Assembly: GCF_024734385.1 (NCBI RefSeq)
Contig: NZ_JANHAP010000007.1
Span: forward strand, 1-64,000
Reading direction: 5' to 3'
DNA from: Dasania sp. GY-MA-18
GTDB taxonomy: Bacteria; Pseudomonadota; Gammaproteobacteria; Pseudomonadales; Dasaniaceae
Length of the DNA stretch: 64,000 bases
The position numbers and the translations under genes were made by a program. Below the pieces are notes generated by a model that did no database searches, was not told where the DNA came from, and saw only the letters and a program-made list of their open reading frames with translations. Shown here in pieces: positions 62,639 to 64,000 of this stretch (positions are counted from its first letter, which is position 1; the number at the start of each line of letters is the position of its first letter).

Positions 62639-64000
62639 TTATTTCTCAGACAGTGCCTCTTGCAAGGGGTCTAGCAAGTCGCCGAAATTTTGCCAGTACG
62701 CCAGAGCCGAGCGGTAAATGGGTTTGCGTACTTGTTCGGAGCTGGAAGTTTTTACCGCGCGCTGGGTTTGGTGAAAATCAACACAGGCTTGCTCAAAGGG
62801 CAGTTCACAGTATTCGAGTAAGCGCTGCACGTGGCTGGCCACATCGTCTACCACATCTTCATACTGCACATCTAAAATTTTACCGGGCAATACGTTATGC
62901 CAGTGCTGCATTAGGCGCTCATAGTCGCGGTAATATAAGCCCAGGTCGGTTAAGTCGTAGGTGAAGTGTTGGCCTATGGCCCATAATTGTTTATAGCAGC
63001 CCAGGCAGCTGTCCATGGGGTGGCGTTTGGCGTTAATGATTTTTGCGTTGGGGAATAAAGCTAAAATCAAACCGATATGGGCAAAGTTGTTGGGCAGTTT
63101 GTCGATAAAAAACGGCGTTTTTTGTTGCCGATGAAATTCAGCCTGTTTTAAATAATGTGCTGCGGCTTTTTGAATATTGCTCAGCGTTAGATGGCTGGCG
63201 GGGTCGCTGGGATTTTTGCTTTTGGGGTGCAGGCTGTCCATGCGGCTAGCGATGCGTGGCATGTAGGGTAGTTCTTGAGTGCCTTCTATCTGTGAGTGGC
63301 TGGCCAGTATTTGCTCTTGCAGAGTAGAGCCGGAACGGGGCAGGCCGACCACAAAAATAGGGGTTACCTCATGGTTAGCGTGATTGTTTAGTTGGGCAAA
63401 AAAGTCGGCATTGTAGGTGGCGATAATTTTATCGGTTTGCTCACTGTTTTCCTGGGCGCTGTAGTGTACTAGCGTTTTTTGCACGCGGTTGGCTTGTTGG
63501 TAATAGTTAAAAGCGCTGCGGTACTCCTTTTTATGTTCGTACGCTTTGCCCAAGGCATAGCCTAAATAAACCTGATCTTTTTCACGTAGCTCGTCTTGTG
63601 TTAAGGCTTCTTGCATGGCGGCTATTTGCTGGTCGCTAAACGAAAAGGTTTTCATGTCCGATAGCGCCCAATAGGCTTCGCCGTAGTATTTATTGTGGCT
63701 AATACAGCTTAGAAACTCTTCGATTGCCTGCTCCTGTTGCCCCAGAGTTTTTAAGGCTAGGCCTAGTTGGGCGCGGGCGGGGTTTAATGCAGGCGATTTT
63801 TCTAGCAGGCTTTTTAACAGCGCTATGCCCTGTTCGTGCTGATGGTTTTTTATGTGGCTTTCGGCTTTGATGATTTGGGTTTCATCGGCATTGGGGTTGA
63901 TTTCTAAGCTGCGCTTTAAGCTTTCAGCGGCCGCATCGGTTTTGTCTTGCAGTAATTGGGCGCGGCCCAGGCCATTCCATGCTCGCCAGTTTTCTGGAGC
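62639..64000 (-). CDS. TPR-sulfotransferase fusion protein (5' end off window)
   Basis: The frame is open from the right edge to 62639, 453 residues visible. The N-terminal half has tetratricopeptide-like repeats (RAWNGLGRAQLLQDKTDAAA; SLEINPNADETQIIKAES; ARAQLGLALKTLGQQEQA; YLGYALGKAYEHKKEYRSAF). The C-terminal sulfotransferase domain has the PAPS-binding loop IFVVGLPRSGSTLQEQILASH, NAKRHPMDSCLGCYKQ (3'-phosphate site), and a C-terminal DVQYEDVVDD. It transfers sulfate to an unknown carbohydrate or peptide. The ATG at 63655 is internal, not the start. Confidence 0.88.
   Translation of the reverse strand, partial: APENWRAWNGLGRAQLLQDKTDAAAESLKRSLEINPNADETQIIKAESHIKNHQHEQGIALLKSLLEKSPALNPARAQLGLALKTLGQQEQAIEEFLSCISHNKYYGEAYWALSDMKTFSFSDQQIAAMQEALTQDELREKDQVYLGYALGKAYEHKKEYRSAFNYYQQANRVQKTLVHYSAQENSEQTDKIIATYNADFFAQLNNHANHEVTPIFVVGLPRSGSTLQEQILASHSQIEGTQELPYMPRIASRMDSLHPKSKNPSDPASHLTLSNIQKAAAHYLKQAEFHRQQKTPFFIDKLPNNFAHIGLILALFPNAKIINAKRHPMDSCLGCYKQLWAIGQHFTYDLTDLGLYYRDYERLMQHWHNVLPGKILDVQYEDVVDDVASHVQRLLEYCELPFEQACVDFHQTQRAVKTSSSEQVRKPIYRSALAYWQNFGDLLDPLQEALSEK

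Overview
The window is chromosomal DNA from a gammaproteobacterium. Gene neighbourhoods match Pseudomonas-type chromosomes: vfr/OsmC/coq7, purD-purH-fis-dusB-DUF3426-prmA-accCB-aroQ, pckA-hslO-hslR-yrfG, yggX-mutY-hisBHF, and yibQ-ctpA-envC-gpmI facing rhodanese-grxC-secB. Moderate GC, a TonB-dependent thiamine uptake operon and many short dispersed repeats suggest a marine member of the Pseudomonadales/Cellvibrionales group. That placement is inference; no rRNA is present.

Layout. 1-72: start of an IS3-family transposase running off the left edge. 162-14806: mostly minus-strand housekeeping genes (cAMP regulator, ubiquinone hydroxylase, purine synthesis, Fis/DusB, PrmA, acetyl-CoA carboxylase AccBC, AroQ, DsbD). 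14912-17765: four plus-strand envelope genes. 17766-18470: a dense repeat locus. 18574-22299: Tex and an HD-GYP phosphodiesterase. 22443-27236: a TPP riboswitch followed by a thiamine salvage operon (TonB receptor, YkoF-like protein, PnuT permease, thiamine-kinase-like enzyme, small CDF transporter). 27253-28323: TetR and a divergent MAPEG protein.

28382-36047 is the most unusual part. Nine tightly packed plus-strand genes encode a thermostable-hemolysin-family protein, an AMP-forming acyl ligase, a TenA-like haem-oxygenase-fold (probable diiron) enzyme, a short-chain dehydrogenase, a QseB/PmrA-type response regulator and its kinase, a Cys-less cupredoxin, an FTR1-like iron permease and a probable beta-barrel protein. 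A PmrA-type direct repeat precedes the first gene. The set looks like a small lipid- or acyl-derived metabolite pathway joined to its own sensor and iron supply.

37038-48545: PEP carboxykinase, Hsp33/Hsp15, a nucleotidase, gamma-glutamyltranspeptidase, several small unknown proteins, a fused diaminobutyrate aminotransferase/decarboxylase and a class 3 lipase. 48628-50527: an HPP membrane protein, four 171-bp tandem repeats and the tRNA-Phe gene they follow. 50611-61976: yggX, mutY, hisB-hisH-hisF (hisA is absent from its usual slot), envelope and cell-division genes, gpmI, rhodanese, grxC, secB and trmL. 62085-62620: a second copy of the composite repeat. 62639-64000: a TPR-sulfotransferase running off the right edge.

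Starts were chosen from family alignments recalled from memory and from visible ribosome binding sites; no database search was possible.
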